From positions 124,001 through 188,000 of the forward strand of contig NZ_FNKB01000001.1 of NCBI RefSeq assembly GCF_900102345.1: 64,000 nucleotides of DNA, in the 5' to 3' direction. The notes beneath the pieces were generated by a model. It made no database searches. It saw only the letters and a list, made by a program, of their open reading frames with translations, and was not told the origin of the DNA. This DNA is from Leucobacter chromiiresistens. GTDB lineage: Bacteria > Actinomycetota > Actinomycetes > Actinomycetales > Microbacteriaceae. Every line of letters starts with the position of its first letter. The stretch's first letter is position 1. A program made the translations under genes and the position numbers. Shown here piece by piece: positions 17,117 to 26,061 of this stretch.

Positions 17117-18628
17117 CTACCCCGTGACCCGGGGAATCTCGCGGGTCTGCGTGGAGATCCAGTGGAGCGGCACCTGGATCGACACCCGGGTGCCGCCGCC
17201 CGACTCGGGCCCCCAGGTGATGCTGCCGCCGAGCTCCCCCTCGATCAGGGTGCGCACGATCTGCGTTCCGAGGCCGTCGCCGACGGTGCCCCCGGGCAGG
17301 CCGGTGCCCGTGTCGACGACCTCGACGGTCAGCTGCTCGTCGGTGCGGCGCGCGGTGACGAACACCTCGCCCTCGCGCCCCGCGAGACCGTGCTCCACCG
17401 CGTTCGTCACGATCTCGGTGAGCGCGAGCGCGAGCGGCGTCGCGTACTCCGAGGGCAGCTCGCCGAACTCGCCCTCCTTGTGGGGGTGCACCGTGGTGTT
17501 GTGCAGGCTCGCCACCTCGGCGGCGAGCCCGATCACCCGGTCGAACACCTTGTCGAAGTCGACGATCTGCGAGAGCCCCGCCGAGAGGGTGTCGTGCACC
17601 ACGGCGATCGCCGCGACGCGCCGCATCGCCTGACCGAGCACCTGCTTGGCCTCCTCGCTGCGCGCGCGACGCGCCTGCACGCGCAGCAGCGATGCCACGG
17701 TCTGCAGGTTGTTCTTCACACGATGGTGGATCTCGCGGATCGTCGCATCCTTCGTGATGAGCTCCTGCGCCTGCTGCCGCAGCTCGGTGACGTCGCGGGT
17801 CAGCACGATGCCGCCGACGCGGGCGCCGTCGCGGAACACGGGGATCGAGCGCAGCGTGATCGTGTGCCCGTTCGTGTCGATCTCGGTGCGCTTCGCGATC
17901 TTCCCCTGCGCGATCAGCGGCAGCGACTCGTTGGTGTCGAACTGCCCCTTCACGACGTCGGCGACGACCTCGCTGAAGTTCTCGCCCTCGATCTCGTCGC
18001 GGAACCCGAGCGCGGAGAACGTGGTCTGCGTGTTGGGACTCGCGAACGTCGCGACCCCGTCGAGGTTGATGCGCACGAGGCCGTCCGCTGCGCGCGGTGC
18101 CCCCTGCTCTCCGCCGCGCGAGCTGCCGGGCACGGGGAACATGCCCTTCTGGATCATGCCGAGCAGGTCGGCGGCGACCTCGCGGAACGCGGCTCCGATG
18201 CGCGACGCCGGCTGCGTGTCGGCGACGCTCGTGTGCACGGTGATCACGGCGAACGGGCCGCGCACCTCGCCCTCGGCATCGGTGCGGCTCACCGAGAACG
18301 CCGCGAGGCGCATCGGGTTCTCCTCGTACCAGGCGGGCGAGGTGGAGACGATCGGGTTCGTGCTCGTCATCGCCTCGTCCACGAGCTCGCGCCAGTCGGC
18401 GCGCAGCAGGTCGCCGATGACGTCGCGGTAGAAGAGCGTCACCGATCCGGCGGGCCGGCTATGGGCGATGGCGAGGTAGTTCTCGTCGCTCGTCGGCACC
18501 CAGAGCACGACGTCGCCCAGGGCGAGGTCGGCGAGTAATCGCAGGTCGAGCGTGAGCAGCTCGAGCCATTCGATCTCCTCTTCGTCGAGGGACGAGTACT
18601 TCGTTGCAAGACTGCGCAGTGTGGCCAC
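17117..18628 (-). CDS. pdtaS: PdtaS-type soluble sensor histidine kinase
   Basis: This 503-aa protein has the layout of mycobacterial PdtaS: an N-terminal GAF-like domain (about 1-160), a PAS domain (about 185-285, VRINLDGVATFASPNTQTTF), a HisKA_2 phosphoacceptor region EIHHRVKNNLQT (His301, matching the known PdtaS histidine) and an HATPase domain (DGLGTQIVRTLIEGELGG). There is no membrane segment. PdtaS acts with the antiterminator-type regulator PdtaR, which is not in this window, and no whiB gene is adjacent. The GTG 18628 start has no Shine-Dalgarno, but TAGTCT ends six bases before it, so the transcript should be leaderless. Confidence 0.92.
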   Translation of the reverse strand: MATLRSLATKYSSLDEEEIEWLELLTLDLRLLADLALGDVVLWVPTSDENYLAIAHSRPAGSVTLFYRDVIGDLLRADWRELVDEAMTSTNPIVSTSPAWYEENPMRLAAFSVSRTDAEGEVRGPFAVITVHTSVADTQPASRIGAAFREVAADLLGMIQKGMFPVPGSSRGGEQGAPRAADGLVRINLDGVATFASPNTQTTFSALGFRDEIEGENFSEVVADVVKGQFDTNESLPLIAQGKIAKRTEIDTNGHTITLRSIPVFRDGARVGGIVLTRDVTELRQQAQELITKDATIREIHHRVKNNLQTVASLLRVQARRARSEEAKQVLGQAMRRVAAIAVVHDTLSAGLSQIVDFDKVFDRVIGLAAEVASLHNTTVHPHKEGEFGELPSEYATPLALALTEIVTNAVEHGLAGREGEVFVTARRTDEQLTVEVVDTGTGLPGGTVGDGLGTQIVRTLIEGELGGSITWGPESGGGTRVSIQVPLHWISTQTREIPRVTG

Positions 18629-18634
18629 GCCCCC

Positions 18635-18640
18635 AGACTA
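18635..18640 (-). promoter_or_regulatory. Leaderless -10 box of pdtaS
   Basis: TAGTCT on the minus strand ends six bases before GTG 18628, which would place the transcript start at the G of the start codon. A clear -35 box is not seen. Confidence 0.55.
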
Positions 18641-18729
18641 GAGCACGACCTCCGAGAGCTGACTCCGGAGCCGGCGGAACGGCTCTCGGAGCGGCCCGCA
18701 GGGCGCTCCGAGCCGGCGCTCCGACCGTC

Positions 18730-18758
18730 TTGACAGCGCATAGTGCGGAGGTCATAGG
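18730..18758 (+). promoter_or_regulatory. Promoter of the Rv3235-family gene
   Basis: A perfect TTGACA (18730-18735) is followed after 17 bases by CATAGG (18753-18758). The -35 box is consensus and the -10 box is weak. A leader of about 80 nt with AAAGGA before ATG 18846 would result. Confidence 0.55.
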
Positions 18759-18845
18759 GTGAACCCCACATCATCTCGAATCCGGCAGTGCAGTGAGGGT
18801 GAGTCGCAGAGGGAGCGGCGCGCGGATCCGTTCGAAAGGACCGTC

Positions 18846-19379
18846 ATGCCCGCCTCCGCACCCTCCCCCGAGCATCGCCGTGCCATCCGAGCCGCATCGC
18901 AGGCCGCTCGTGCGGCGACGCAGCGCTCCCATCTGCGCGCCATGCCGCCGATGCGCGCCGACGCCGCTCCGCCGCCCTCCGCCCCGAGCCGGTCGTCGCC
19001 GATGCCCGACGCGCGCGGCGCAGTGCTCGACGCGCCGGCCGTTCCACCGCCGCCCGATGCGCTGGTGCAGCGCCTCGCCGTCTACGCCTTCGAGGTGATC
19101 GACGGCGTGCGCTCCGTCGCGCAGTTCGGCAGCTGGATCACGCCCGAGGTCGCCGCGGCCCTCACCGCCCGGCGCGCGCTGCACGCCGAGCGGGCGACGC
19201 TCACACGGGACCGCCGAAGACGCACGGCGATGCCGGGCCGTGCGCATCTCACCGCACCCCTCCCCCACGTCATCGAGGCCACCGTGGTGCTCCACCTCGA
19301 GACCCGGTCGACGGTCGCGGCGATCCGCCTCGAGCATCTCAGGGACCGCTGGCGGGCGACCGACATCACGGTGCTGTGA
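18846..19379 (+). CDS. Rv3235 family protein (DUF6459)
   Basis: This 177-aa protein has an Ala/Arg/Pro-rich N-terminus (about 75 residues) and a conserved C-terminal domain (LAVYAFEVIDGVRSVAQFG, WITPEVAAALTARR, then VIEATVVLHLETRSTVAAIRLE and DRWRATDITVL). This pattern is that of the Rv3235 family found throughout actinobacteria, whose function is unknown. I chose ATG 18846 because AAAGGA lies upstream and the extra N-terminal residues from an earlier in-frame start (18759) overlap the promoter. It converges on the glycosyltransferase gene. Confidence 0.8.
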   Translation: MPASAPSPEHRRAIRAASQAARAATQRSHLRAMPPMRADAAPPPSAPSRSSPMPDARGAVLDAPAVPPPPDALVQRLAVYAFEVIDGVRSVAQFGSWITPEVAAALTARRALHAERATLTRDRRRRTAMPGRAHLTAPLPHVIEATVVLHLETRSTVAAIRLEHLRDRWRATDITVL

Positions 19380-19392
19380 CCGCCCGCGACGG

Positions 19393-20370
19393 CTATCGTC
19401 CGTTCAGCCGCGACAGCCGCTCGACCTCGTACATCACGTCGACGGGCACCCCCGCGCCGCGCAGCACGTCACGCGTCGAACGCGGGGCTCGGAGCCACCC
19501 CTCCGACCAGCCGCGGCGCAGGCAGTCCCGCAGCTGCGCGCGATCGCGGGAGGCGCGGAAGGTGCGGAACCAGCGTCGCGCGGTGGCAGCCGAGTACAGC
19601 GCCTTCTCCCACGGGAACAGCGCCGGGCTGCAGCGGAACACCCAGAGCTTGTTGCGCACCTCGTAGAAGAAGCGCGCGCCGGGATCCTGATCGCTGGAGC
19701 CGCGCTTCTCGGTGCGGTGCGTCACGACGGAGGCGGGCACGTACAGGCCGCGCGCGCCCCGGAGCAGGCGCGCCGAGTACTCGAAGTCATCGTTCCACAG
19801 GAAGTAGTCGGCGATCGGCAGCCCCTGCTCCCGCACGCGGGCGGCCCGCAGGAAGGCGGAGACGAACGAGATCGACCGGATCTCCATCGCGTCGACCGAG
19901 GCCGCGCGGGCGCGCTCGGCCGCAGACGCACGGATCTTCGGCTTCGGCGTGTTCATGGGGTGGTCCTCGCCGTCGGTCCACACCACGCGGGATCCCATCA
20001 CCGCCAGGTCGTCCGGGCCCGTCGCCCGGTACCGCTCGTGCGTCGCCAGCGCCCCGGCGAGCGCGTCGGGGCCGGGCACGGTGTCGTCGTCCATCACCCA
20101 CACCCAGTCGGTGTCCTCCTCGACGACGGCGGCCGCGATCCCCGCCGCGAATCCTCCGGCGCCGCCCGTGTTCTCGGTGAGCTGGATGTGCCGCGCCCGC
20201 TCCCCCCACGCCTCGAGCATCTCGGCCGCCGCCTCGACGGAGCCGTCGTCCGAGGCGTTGTCGACCACCACGAGTCGGTCGACGGGTCGGCTCTGAGCGG
20301 CGAGCGCCGCGAGGGATTCCCTCAGCAGCTCGCGTCGGTTGTAGGCCACCAGCACCGCGGTCACGCGCAT
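19393..20370 (-). CDS. Family 2 glycosyltransferase
   Basis: This 325-aa soluble GT-A enzyme starts with VTAVLVAYNRRELLRESL, binds a nucleotide sugar through VVVDNASDDGS and has the metal-binding triad in VWVMDDDTVPGP. The later motif FLWNDDFEYSARL is the ED-type catalytic region. It resembles rhamnosyl- or galactofuranosyltransferases of cell-wall polysaccharide synthesis; the sugar cannot be told from sequence. ATG 20370 has GAAGGAG nine bases upstream. It lies 40 bp downstream of an LCP ligase gene and the galE gene on the same strand, which points to a wall polysaccharide role. Confidence 0.88.
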   Translation of the reverse strand: MRVTAVLVAYNRRELLRESLAALAAQSRPVDRLVVVDNASDDGSVEAAAEMLEAWGERARHIQLTENTGGAGGFAAGIAAAVVEEDTDWVWVMDDDTVPGPDALAGALATHERYRATGPDDLAVMGSRVVWTDGEDHPMNTPKPKIRASAAERARAASVDAMEIRSISFVSAFLRAARVREQGLPIADYFLWNDDFEYSARLLRGARGLYVPASVVTHRTEKRGSSDQDPGARFFYEVRNKLWVFRCSPALFPWEKALYSAATARRWFRTFRASRDRAQLRDCLRRGWSEGWLRAPRSTRDVLRGAGVPVDVMYEVERLSRLNGR

Positions 20371-20410
20371 GTGATGCGTCTCCTTCACGTTTCGAGCAAA
20401 CCCGGCAAGT

Positions 20411-21841
20411 CTAGCCCGCGTCCTCCTCGGCCGGCGATGCGGCGGCGACGCCGTCGGCGATGAGCTGCTGGATCGCGGCCCAGTCGGGGTTCTCGGGATC
20501 GACGGCCGGCGGCACGAGCTCCACGTTCACCGGCTCGTATCCGCGCGCGTCGGCGGCGAGGTCGACGAAGCGCCCGAGCATCGAATCCGGGATGTCGGTG
20601 TCGACGAGTTGCGATCCCGCCGAGAGCACCTCCTGGAAGCGCGCCAGCACGTTCTGGGGGTTCATCTGCGCGAGGATCGCCGACTGCAGTTCGCGCTGCC
20701 GCTCCATGCGGGCGTAGTCGCCGTCGGCCGACCCGTAGCGGGAGCGCGCGTACCAGAGGGCGGTGAAGCCGTCCATCTGCTGCTCGCCGGGCTCGATCCA
20801 CCCCTCCACGCCGACGAGCTCGCCCGACATCTCGTCGATCTGACCGCCGATCGGCAGCCGCTCCTGCACATTGATGGTGATGCCGCCGAGCGCGTCGATG
20901 AGGCTCTCGAAGGCGTCCATGTTCACGAGCACGTAGAACTGCACCTCGAGGCCGGTCGCGCCCGACACGGCGTCCTTGGTCGCCTCGATGCCGGGCGAGG
21001 AGCCCTGCGAGACGGCGTCGGCGTACATGCCCTCGTACGAGGGCGACCCCGAATCCTCGAGCTCGGTGACCAGCGAGTTCAGGTTTCCGGTGGTGAAGCA
21101 GTAGTAGCCGCCGCCGTCGACCACCTCGTAGTTGTTCACCTCGTCGCAGTACCCCTCGGGGTAGACGGGGGCGAGCGGCGACCCCTCGGGGAACGGCGTG
21201 TCCTTGAGCTCGCGGGGCAGCCCGACGATCATCGACTGCCCGGTCTCGGCGTCGATGCTCACGAGCGAGATGCTGTCGGGTCGCAGGCCCTCCCGGTCCG
21301 ATCCCGCGTCGGTGCCGAGCAGGAGGATGTTGTAGCGCCCGTCGACGGGAGCCACCGCGGGGGCGCTGCGGAAGAGGTCGCTGATGAGCCCGCGCCCCGC
21401 GCCCACCGCGTTGCCCGCCCAGGCGGCGCCCGCCGCGGGAACGATGGTGAGCAGCACCGACAGCATGGCGACGGGCACGCGCCAGCCGCGCTGCACCCGC
21501 ACGAGCCTCGTGAGGCGCAGCGTGTCGATGCCGAGCACCACCCAGAGCACGGCGTACGCGAAGAGCAGCCACTGCACGATGAGCAGCACGATGCCGTTCG
21601 TGAAGAACGTGAGCGTGGCGGTGCGCGCGAGCAGGAGGCCGACGCCCGCGATCGCGCCGCCGATGACGAGGATCGCGGTCGCGATCAGGCCGAAGCGTCC
21701 GAGCCGCCGGTTGCCGGCGACCACCTGCGCGGTGCCGGGGAGCAGGAACCCGAGGATCACGAGCCAGCGGGCTCGCTTGCTCATGAGCGGCTCCGATGCG
21801 AGGTCCGGGTGTCGCAGGGGCCGCTCGAGGTCGAGCGTCAT
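20411..21841 (-). CDS. LytR-CpsA-Psr (LCP) family glycopolymer ligase
   Basis: This 476-aa membrane protein is predicted to attach a lipid-linked glycopolymer to peptidoglycan or arabinogalactan-like wall. It has four N-terminal membrane helices (from about residue 28 to 135) and an extracellular LCP domain with ILLLGTDAGSDREGLRPDSI, VGLPREL and ALWYARSRYGSADGDYARM, which hold the conserved Arg and Asp residues for the pyrophosphate lipid. The start at ATG 21841 overlaps the galE stop by 4 bp; an internal ATG at 21784 is less likely because the preceding segment (ERPLRHPD) is typical of related proteins. The last residues are acidic. Confidence 0.88.
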   Translation of the reverse strand: MTLDLERPLRHPDLASEPLMSKRARWLVILGFLLPGTAQVVAGNRRLGRFGLIATAILVIGGAIAGVGLLLARTATLTFFTNGIVLLIVQWLLFAYAVLWVVLGIDTLRLTRLVRVQRGWRVPVAMLSVLLTIVPAAGAAWAGNAVGAGRGLISDLFRSAPAVAPVDGRYNILLLGTDAGSDREGLRPDSISLVSIDAETGQSMIVGLPRELKDTPFPEGSPLAPVYPEGYCDEVNNYEVVDGGGYYCFTTGNLNSLVTELEDSGSPSYEGMYADAVSQGSSPGIEATKDAVSGATGLEVQFYVLVNMDAFESLIDALGGITINVQERLPIGGQIDEMSGELVGVEGWIEPGEQQMDGFTALWYARSRYGSADGDYARMERQRELQSAILAQMNPQNVLARFQEVLSAGSQLVDTDIPDSMLGRFVDLAADARGYEPVNVELVPPAVDPENPDWAAIQQLIADGVAAASPAEEDAG

Positions 21842-22851
21842 GCGCCGTATCCGGCCGGGTTCAGCGATTGCCAGTTCCAGGAGTCGCGGCAGGCGTCGGC
21901 GAGGGTGCGCGTCGTACGCCACTCCAGCTCGGCGTTCGCGCGCGACGGATCGGCGGTGGTCTCGGCGACGTCGCCGGATCGGGGGGCCTCGATGACGTAT
22001 GGGATCGGGCGGCCGGAGGCCGACTCGAACGCGCGCACGACCTCGAGCACGGTGGAGCCGACGCCCGAGCCGAGGTTGTACGCCGAGACGCCGGGGGCGT
22101 TGTGCTCGAGCGCGGCGACGTGGCCCTCCGCGAGATCCATCACGTGGATGTAGTCGCGCACGCCGGTGCCATCGGGGGTCGGGTAGGCGTCTCCGAAGAC
22201 GCTCAGCCGCTCGCGCTTGCCGACCGCCACCTGCGCGATGAACGGCATCAGGTTGTTCGGGATCCCGCTCGGGTCTTCGCCGATGCGGCCCGACGCGTGC
22301 GCGCCCACCGGGTTGAAGTAGCGCAGCAGCACGGCGCCGAGTTCGGGCCAGGCCCGCTGCGCGTCGCGCACGATCTGCTCGTTCATGAACTTGGACCAGC
22401 CGTACGGGTTGGTGACGCCGACCCCCACCTGGTGGGCCTCGTCGATGGGCGCGTACTGCGGGTCGCCGTAGACCGTCGCCGATGAGCTGAAGATGAAGTT
22501 CGTGACCCCGCGCTCGCGCATCAGGTCGAGCAGCACGATCGTCGAGTCGAGGTTGACCCTGTAGTAGCGGGTCGGCTGCTCCACCGATTCGCCGACGGCC
22601 TTGAGCCCGGCGAGGTGGATCGCGGCGTCGAACTCGACGTGCGCGAGCGCGCTCCGAGCGGCTTCGCGATCGGCGAGATCGGCCTCGACGAGGCGCACCG
22701 TCGCGCCGCTCAGCTCCTCGACGCGGCGCACCGCCTCGCGGCTGCTGTTCGAGAAGTCGTCGATCACGATCACCTCGTGACCGCGCTCGAGCAGAACGAG
22801 GGCGGTGTGCGAGCCGATGTAGCCGGCGCCGCCTGTCAACAAAACACGCAT
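21838..22851 (-). CDS. galE: UDP-glucose 4-epimerase
   Basis: This 337-aa NAD-dependent enzyme interconverts UDP-glucose and UDP-galactose, supplying galactose or galactofuranose precursors. It has the Rossmann motif LLTGGAGYIGSHTALVLLE at the N-terminus, the SSSATVYGDP serine motif and the catalytic YxxxK (YGWSK, near 145-149). Length is normal for the family. ATG 22851 lies six bases after TACCCT, predicting a leaderless transcript that continues into the LCP gene (4-bp overlap) and probably the GT2 gene. Confidence 0.94.
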   Translation of the reverse strand: MRVLLTGGAGYIGSHTALVLLERGHEVIVIDDFSNSSREAVRRVEELSGATVRLVEADLADREAARSALAHVEFDAAIHLAGLKAVGESVEQPTRYYRVNLDSTIVLLDLMRERGVTNFIFSSSATVYGDPQYAPIDEAHQVGVGVTNPYGWSKFMNEQIVRDAQRAWPELGAVLLRYFNPVGAHASGRIGEDPSGIPNNLMPFIAQVAVGKRERLSVFGDAYPTPDGTGVRDYIHVMDLAEGHVAALEHNAPGVSAYNLGSGVGSTVLEVVRAFESASGRPIPYVIEAPRSGDVAETTADPSRANAELEWRTTRTLADACRDSWNWQSLNPAGYGA

Positions 22852-22857
22852 GCGGAC

Positions 22858-22863
22858 AGGGTA
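22858..22863 (-). promoter_or_regulatory. Leaderless -10 box of galE
   Basis: TACCCT on the minus strand ends six bases before ATG 22851. No Shine-Dalgarno is present, so leaderless initiation is likely. Confidence 0.55.
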
Positions 22864-23037
22864 CTTCGCCGTTCGTGGGGGAATGCTCAAGCCGCACCGC
22901 GATGCGCGCGTTTCGCGTACGCGGATTCGACGGCGACCGGGCGCAGAAAACTCGGAGCGCGGCCCGAATTGTTGCGATTGCGTCTCACTCCGGCGCTTTC
23001 CCCCGTGGCGCTCAGCCGCTCACAGCTTCGCATTCCA

Positions 23038-23043
23038 TACAAT
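23038..23043 (+). promoter_or_regulatory. -10 box for the glycosyltransferase gene at 23099
   Basis: TACAAT is close to consensus, with no clear -35. It predicts a leader of about 50 nt that contains the GAGGGGG ribosome site. Confidence 0.5.
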
Positions 23044-23098
23044 GTGGAGAGCGCAACTTGCACCGCGCGCACGCGTCTGGATATTTGAGGGGGAACGA

Positions 23099-24214
23099 TT
23101 GGCGACGTTGACCCTCATCGCAGACCCGTTCCCCGATTGGGAGGCCGCGGCGCACGCGTCGGCGGCCCGCGATCTCGCGCAGGCCGTCGCTGAGACCGCG
23201 CCCCGCGGGTGCAGTGCCCGGTACCTGCTGGCCCGCGGCGGCGAGATGCCCGACTTCGCATCTCCGAGGCTCGCCACCGATGTGCTGCCGCTCCGCGCCA
23301 GCGTGCTGCCCCTCGTCTGGCAGAACGGCGCGACGGCGCGACCCCTCGACGGGGAGTTCGTGCACGCGCTCACGCCGATGATGCCGCTGCGAGCACGCGG
23401 CGACGACGACGGCTCGCAGACCTCGGTGACGATTCCGCACAGCATCGCGTGGGAGGCGCCCGCACTGCTCGGCAATTCGCAGGCCCGGCTGTACCGGGCC
23501 TTCGTGCGCCGCGCGGTGAAGCACGCCGACATCATCCTCACCCCCACCCACGCGACCGCCCGCGTGCTGCAGCAGCAGTACGGCAGCGATCTGCCGGTGC
23601 AGGTGTTCCCCCTCGCCACGCCCTCCGCGCTCGCGGCGCCGGCCGACGCGGCCGAGCGACGAGCCGCGTGGGGGCTGCCCGAACGCTACGCCCTCACCAC
23701 GGCGCGGCCCGGCGAGCACGGTCGTCTCGAGTGGGTGCTCGACGCGATGCGCGCGCACCCCGAGCTGCCGCCGCTCGTGGTGCTCGAGGGCGTCGACCCG
23801 CAGGGGCCCGTGGGCCGGGAGAAGGAGCGGGATCCGGGAATCGAGGTTCCCGATGACCTTGCGGACCGCGTGCGCACGGTGCGCATCGAAGATCTCTCCG
23901 ACATCGGCGCGGCGATGGCGGCGGCCGTGGTGCTGCTGCAGCCGCAGGCGTTCGCCGGAACCGGGTACACCCTGCTCGCGGCGCTCGACGCCGCCGTACC
24001 GGTGGTGCACGCCGGGCACCCCGCGACCGAGGAGCTGGTGCTCGACGCCGGGGTGTCGGGAGATACCGCCGAGGCGTTCTCGCACGAGTACCGCAGCCTG
24101 ACCGAGCAGTCGGGAGCGCTGCCGACGCTGACCGTGCTCGCATGCGACCGGAGCCGCGGCTTCAGCTGGCGGGCGTCGGCCTGGCACCTGTGGGAGACGC
24201 ACGCCAACCTGTAG
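23099..24214 (+). CDS. GT-B fold glycosyltransferase (group 1 type)
   Basis: This protein of about 371 aa has a two-domain GT-B outline. The N-terminal half includes VTIPHSIAWEAPALLGNSQA and HADIILTPTHATARVL, where the latter is typical of the domain boundary helix of GT4 enzymes. The C-terminal half has LTTARPGEHGRLEWVLDAM and the donor-site region AFAGTGYTLLAALDAAVPVV followed by HPATEEL. Donor and acceptor are unknown; mannosyl transfer is common in relatives. I chose TTG 23099 because GAGGGGG lies seven bases upstream and codes continue without a better ATG; the start is the least certain part. It is divergent from galE. Confidence 0.78.
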   Translation: MATLTLIADPFPDWEAAAHASAARDLAQAVAETAPRGCSARYLLARGGEMPDFASPRLATDVLPLRASVLPLVWQNGATARPLDGEFVHALTPMMPLRARGDDDGSQTSVTIPHSIAWEAPALLGNSQARLYRAFVRRAVKHADIILTPTHATARVLQQQYGSDLPVQVFPLATPSALAAPADAAERRAAWGLPERYALTTARPGEHGRLEWVLDAMRAHPELPPLVVLEGVDPQGPVGREKERDPGIEVPDDLADRVRTVRIEDLSDIGAAMAAAVVLLQPQAFAGTGYTLLAALDAAVPVVHAGHPATEELVLDAGVSGDTAEAFSHEYRSLTEQSGALPTLTVLACDRSRGFSWRASAWHLWETHANL

Positions 24215-24243
24215 GGATCGGCGGCCGAGCGTCGCTCGGCGTC

Positions 24244-24304
24244 AGCTCGCCTCGGCGCCCAGGTGTCTCGGCGCCTGCGTGCCGCGGCGCTAGCTCGCCT
24301 CGGC
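24244..24304. repeat. 13-bp direct repeat covering the purE stop, 48 bp apart
   Basis: AGCTCGCCTCGGC occurs at 24244-24256 and 24292-24304. On the minus strand both copies read Ala-Glu-Ala-Ser followed by a stop (TAG for purE, TGA for the downstream copy), in the same frame because the offset is a multiple of three. Confidence 0.7.
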
Positions 24305-24808
24305 TGCGACACGGGCCTGGAGCGCGGCGTTCTTCTCGCCCACCGCGGCCGTGAGGCCCTCCGCGTACTCCGCGAGGCGCTGCGACACAGCGGGGTCGGC
24401 CGCGCCGAGAATGCGCGCCGCGAGCAGCCCCGCGTTCTTCGCACCGCCGATCGAGACCGTCGCCACCGGAATGCCGCCCGGCATCTGCACGATCGAGAGC
24501 AGCGAGTCGAGCCCGTCGAGTTTCGCGAGCGGCACGGGCACGCCGATCACGGGCAGCGTCGTCATCGACGCGACCATGCCGGGCAGGTGCGCCGCGCCGC
24601 CGGCGCCCGCGACGATGACGCGAATGCCCCGGCCCGCCGCCTCGCGCGCGTACTGCACCATCTTCTCGGGCGTGCGGTGCGCGCTCACCACCTCGACCTC
24701 GTGCGCGATGCCGAACTCGCGCAGCACCTGCACGGCGTCGGCCATCACCGAGTAGTCGGAATCGGAGCCCATGATGACGCCGACGAGGGGCGCGGAGGTT
24801 TCAGCCAT
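24290..24808 (-). CDS. purE: N5-carboxyaminoimidazole ribonucleotide mutase
   Basis: This 172-aa enzyme of de novo purine synthesis converts N5-CAIR to CAIR, following PurK. The substrate site motifs are complete: [21 protein letters not shown] and [12 protein letters not shown]. Size is that of class I PurE. Two in-frame ATGs exist (24817 and 24808); I prefer 24808 because TACGAT, a good -10 box, overlaps the first one and ends seven bases before the second. It lies 24 bp downstream of purK on the same strand. Confidence 0.94.
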   Translation of the reverse strand: MAETSAPLVGVIMGSDSDYSVMADAVQVLREFGIAHEVEVVSAHRTPEKMVQYAREAAGRGIRVIVAGAGGAAHLPGMVASMTTLPVIGVPVPLAKLDGLDSLLSIVQMPGGIPVATVSIGGAKNAGLLAARILGAADPAVSQRLAEYAEGLTAAVGEKNAALQARVAAEAS

Positions 24809-24815
24809 GCGTCCC

Positions 24816-24821
24816 ATCGTA
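24816..24821 (-). promoter_or_regulatory. Possible internal -10 box for purE
   Basis: TACGAT on the minus strand lies in the purK-purE gap, ending seven bases before ATG 24808. It may give purE its own near-leaderless transcript in addition to read-through from purK. Confidence 0.4.
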
Positions 24822-24832
24822 TCGGCGCCGGA

Positions 24833-25978
24833 TCACGCGAAGCGTCGCGCGGCGGCGGTCGCCTCCGCGCGCACCTCGTCGAGCCGCTCGCCGGTGACGG
24901 TGACGTGGCCGACCTTGCGCCCGGGGCGCGGCTGCTTGTCGTAGCTGTGGAACTTCGCGCGCGGATGGGCGGCGAGGGCCTCGGGGTAGCGCACCGGCAT
25001 CGGGCCCTCGGCGGGCCCGCCGAGCACGTTCACCATGACCGCCGCGGGCGCCGTCATCGACGTGTCGCCCAGCGGCAGGTCGGCGACCGCCCGCAGGTGC
25101 TGCTCGAACTGGCTCGTCACCGATCCCTCGATCGAGAAGTGCCCCGAGTTGTGCGGGCGCATCGCCAGCTCGTTGACGAGCACGCGGCCGTCGCGCGTCT
25201 CGAACATCTCGACCGCGAGCACGCCCGTCACGGCGACGCCCTCGGCGACGGTCGCCCCGATGCGCGCCGCCTCGTCGAGCACGGCCGGCCGGTCGGTCGG
25301 CGCCGGCGCGAGCACCTCCGCGCACACGCCGTCGCGCTGGATCGTCTCGACCACCGGCCAGGTGCGGGTCTCGCCGCTCGGCCGGCGCGCGACGAGCTGG
25401 GAGAGCTCGCGCACGAAGTCGACGAGCTCCTCGACGAGCAGGTGCCCGCCGTTGCCGTCTTCGGCGAGCGCCGTGAACCAGTCGCGCACCTCTGCGGCGT
25501 CGGAGACGACGCGCACGCCCTTGCCGTCGTAGCCGCCGCGCGCCGTCTTCACGACGGCGCGGCCCCCGTGCGCCTCGAGGAACGCCTGCAGCTCGGCCTC
25601 ATCGGCGACGGCCGCCCAGTCGGGAATCGGCACCCCGAGTTCGGCGAGCTTCTCGCGCATCACGATCTTGTCCTGCGCGTACTGCAGCGCCTCCGGGCGC
25701 GGGTGCACGGCGACGCCGCGCGACTCGAGCTCGCGCAGAATGGCCTGCGGCACGTGCTCGTGGTCGAAGGTGACGACGTCGACGGCCTCCGCAAACGCGT
25801 ACACCGTCTCGGGGTCGCGGTAGTCGCCGACCGCGTCGGCCGCGCGCTCGGCGCTCGACCCCTCGTTCTCGGCGAGCACGCTGATGCGCAGGCCCAGGTG
25901 GATGGCGGGGGGCACCATCATGCGGGCGAGCTGCCCGCCGCCGATCACGCCGATCCTGATGCTGCCGTTCTGGGTCAC
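24833..25978 (-). CDS. purK: N5-carboxyaminoimidazole ribonucleotide synthase
   Basis: This 381-aa ATP-grasp enzyme makes N5-CAIR from AIR, bicarbonate and ATP. It has the N-terminal IRIGVIGGGQLARMM motif, the ATP-grasp glycine loop VVKTARGGYDGKGV, and the metal site VNELAMRPHNSGHFSIE. GTG 25978 is chosen because AGAGG lies upstream and the similarity starts at once after it; longer readings run past the promoter region. It is followed by purE and is divergent from a MarR regulator with a palindrome in the shared region. Confidence 0.94.
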   Translation of the reverse strand: MTQNGSIRIGVIGGGQLARMMVPPAIHLGLRISVLAENEGSSAERAADAVGDYRDPETVYAFAEAVDVVTFDHEHVPQAILRELESRGVAVHPRPEALQYAQDKIVMREKLAELGVPIPDWAAVADEAELQAFLEAHGGRAVVKTARGGYDGKGVRVVSDAAEVRDWFTALAEDGNGGHLLVEELVDFVRELSQLVARRPSGETRTWPVVETIQRDGVCAEVLAPAPTDRPAVLDEAARIGATVAEGVAVTGVLAVEMFETRDGRVLVNELAMRPHNSGHFSIEGSVTSQFEQHLRAVADLPLGDTSMTAPAAVMVNVLGGPAEGPMPVRYPEALAAHPRAKFHSYDKQPRPGRKVGHVTVTGERLDEVRAEATAAARRFA

Positions 25979-26035
25979 GTCTCGCCTCTCGGGTTCGCCT
26001 CGACCGTGCGTTGCCGCACCGGCCACCCTCCATTC

Positions 26036-26050
26036 TGCCGCATTGCGGCA
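26036..26050. promoter_or_regulatory. Perfect 7-bp inverted repeat, candidate MarR operator
   Basis: TGCCGCA-T-TGCGGCA is a perfect palindrome, 12 bases before the MarR-family start codon and 58 bases from purK. A further TGCCGCA half-site lies at 26012-26018. The position fits autoregulation by the MarR protein and possibly control of purK. Confidence 0.6.
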
Positions 26051-26061
26051 CACTAGTACCC

